Shown here in pieces: positions 50,689 to 50,804 of a DNA stretch of 50,804 bases. The DNA comes from a bacterium (GTDB lineage: Bacteria > Verrucomicrobiota > Verrucomicrobiia > Limisphaerales > J093): assembly GCA_021780105.1 (NCBI GenBank), contig JAJXZJ010000042.1:1-50804 (forward strand), given 5' to 3'. Numbering within the stretch: position 1 is the stretch's first letter; each line of letters starts with the position of its first letter. A program made the translations under genes and the position numbers. Under the pieces are notes generated by a model. That model searched no databases, was not told where the DNA came from, and worked only from the letters and a program-made list of their open reading frames with translations.

Positions 50689-50804
50689 TCAATAGGGTTT
50701 GCCGGGGATTTGGAGGATGGCGTAGGCCAGGCGGACCCAGTCGCGGTCGTTGACGCCCTTGGGGGACTTGTAGTCCAGGGACTTGATCGTCGCGGTGGTC
50801 GGCT
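50689..50804 (-). CDS. C-terminal end of an unidentified protein (partial)
   Basis: An open minus-strand frame enters from the right edge and ends at TGA 50691-50689. The 37 visible residues include KSLDYKSPKGVNDRDWVRLAYAILQIPGKPY, with protein-like composition and natural codon phase, so it is probably the end of a real gene. Too little is visible to name it. It lies 228 bases upstream of the fucosidase in the same direction, so may belong to the same glycan-degrading group. Confidence 0.55.
   Translation of the reverse strand, partial: PTTATIKSLDYKSPKGVNDRDWVRLAYAILQIPGKPY

Overview
The window is high-GC, gene-dense, Gram-negative DNA. It carries Kdo and lipopolysaccharide-export genes, a Mla/MCE-type outer-membrane lipid transporter, GatCA amidotransferase genes (so indirect tRNA amidation), an HPr kinase/HPr pair, HAF and PQQ beta-propeller exported proteins, a four-helix-bundle (S23-type) gene and a GH29 fucosidase. 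That mix best suits a soil or freshwater Verrucomicrobium of the Pedosphaera/Limisphaerales type. The assignment is inferred from gene content; there is no rRNA gene in the window.

Layout. 1-1.8 kb: the end of a SYLF-domain gene, then recA on the minus strand with a recognisable promoter. 1.8-6.1 kb: a decayed mobile region ending at a minus-strand tRNA-Pro(TGG), holding IS5-family transposase debris, a truncated phage tail protein, a fragment of another gene and one intact phage-type gene. 6.2-14.3 kb (plus strand): kdsA-kdsC-lptC/A-lptB-hprK-ptsH-gatC-EF-hand lipoprotein-VOC protein-gatA, mostly overlapping or tightly spaced. 14.3-17.3 kb (minus): mlaE-mlaF-mlaD, in which the ATPase has lost several catalytic motifs. 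17.7-25.4 kb (plus): a radical SAM protein, a PQQ-type propeller, a parallel beta-helix protein, a GT4 glycosyltransferase and a CPA2 antiporter with an RCK domain. 25.5-32.7 kb (minus): a methionine-rich HAF-repeat protein, a small exported CXXC protein, a 770-base gap with hairpins, a receiver/PAS/PP2C regulator, an exported protein, a GT9 glycosyltransferase and a metallophosphoesterase.

32.7-45.8 kb (minus) is the most unusual block. Read in the direction of transcription it is: coiled-coil membrane protein, MoxR ATPase, DUF58, four-helix-bundle protein, BatA-like VWA protein, membrane-anchored iron-type solute-binding protein, permease fused in frame to an NHL propeller, large VWA protein, acylphosphatase. 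Four-base ATGA overlaps link several of these genes. A MoxR/Bat-type module, normally linked to envelope stress or complex assembly, is thus joined to a transporter that has no nearby ATPase. 45.9-50.8 kb: a serine hydrolase, a two-domain esterase (alpha/beta hydrolase plus SGNH), a GH29 alpha-L-fucosidase and the end of one more gene, which looks like secreted glycan degradation.

The main leads are the permease-NHL fusion and its Bat-type operon, the degenerate Mla ATPase, the four-helix-bundle gene set between near-perfect inverted repeats inside that operon, and the tRNA-Pro island. All functional statements come from reading motifs; no database search was run.
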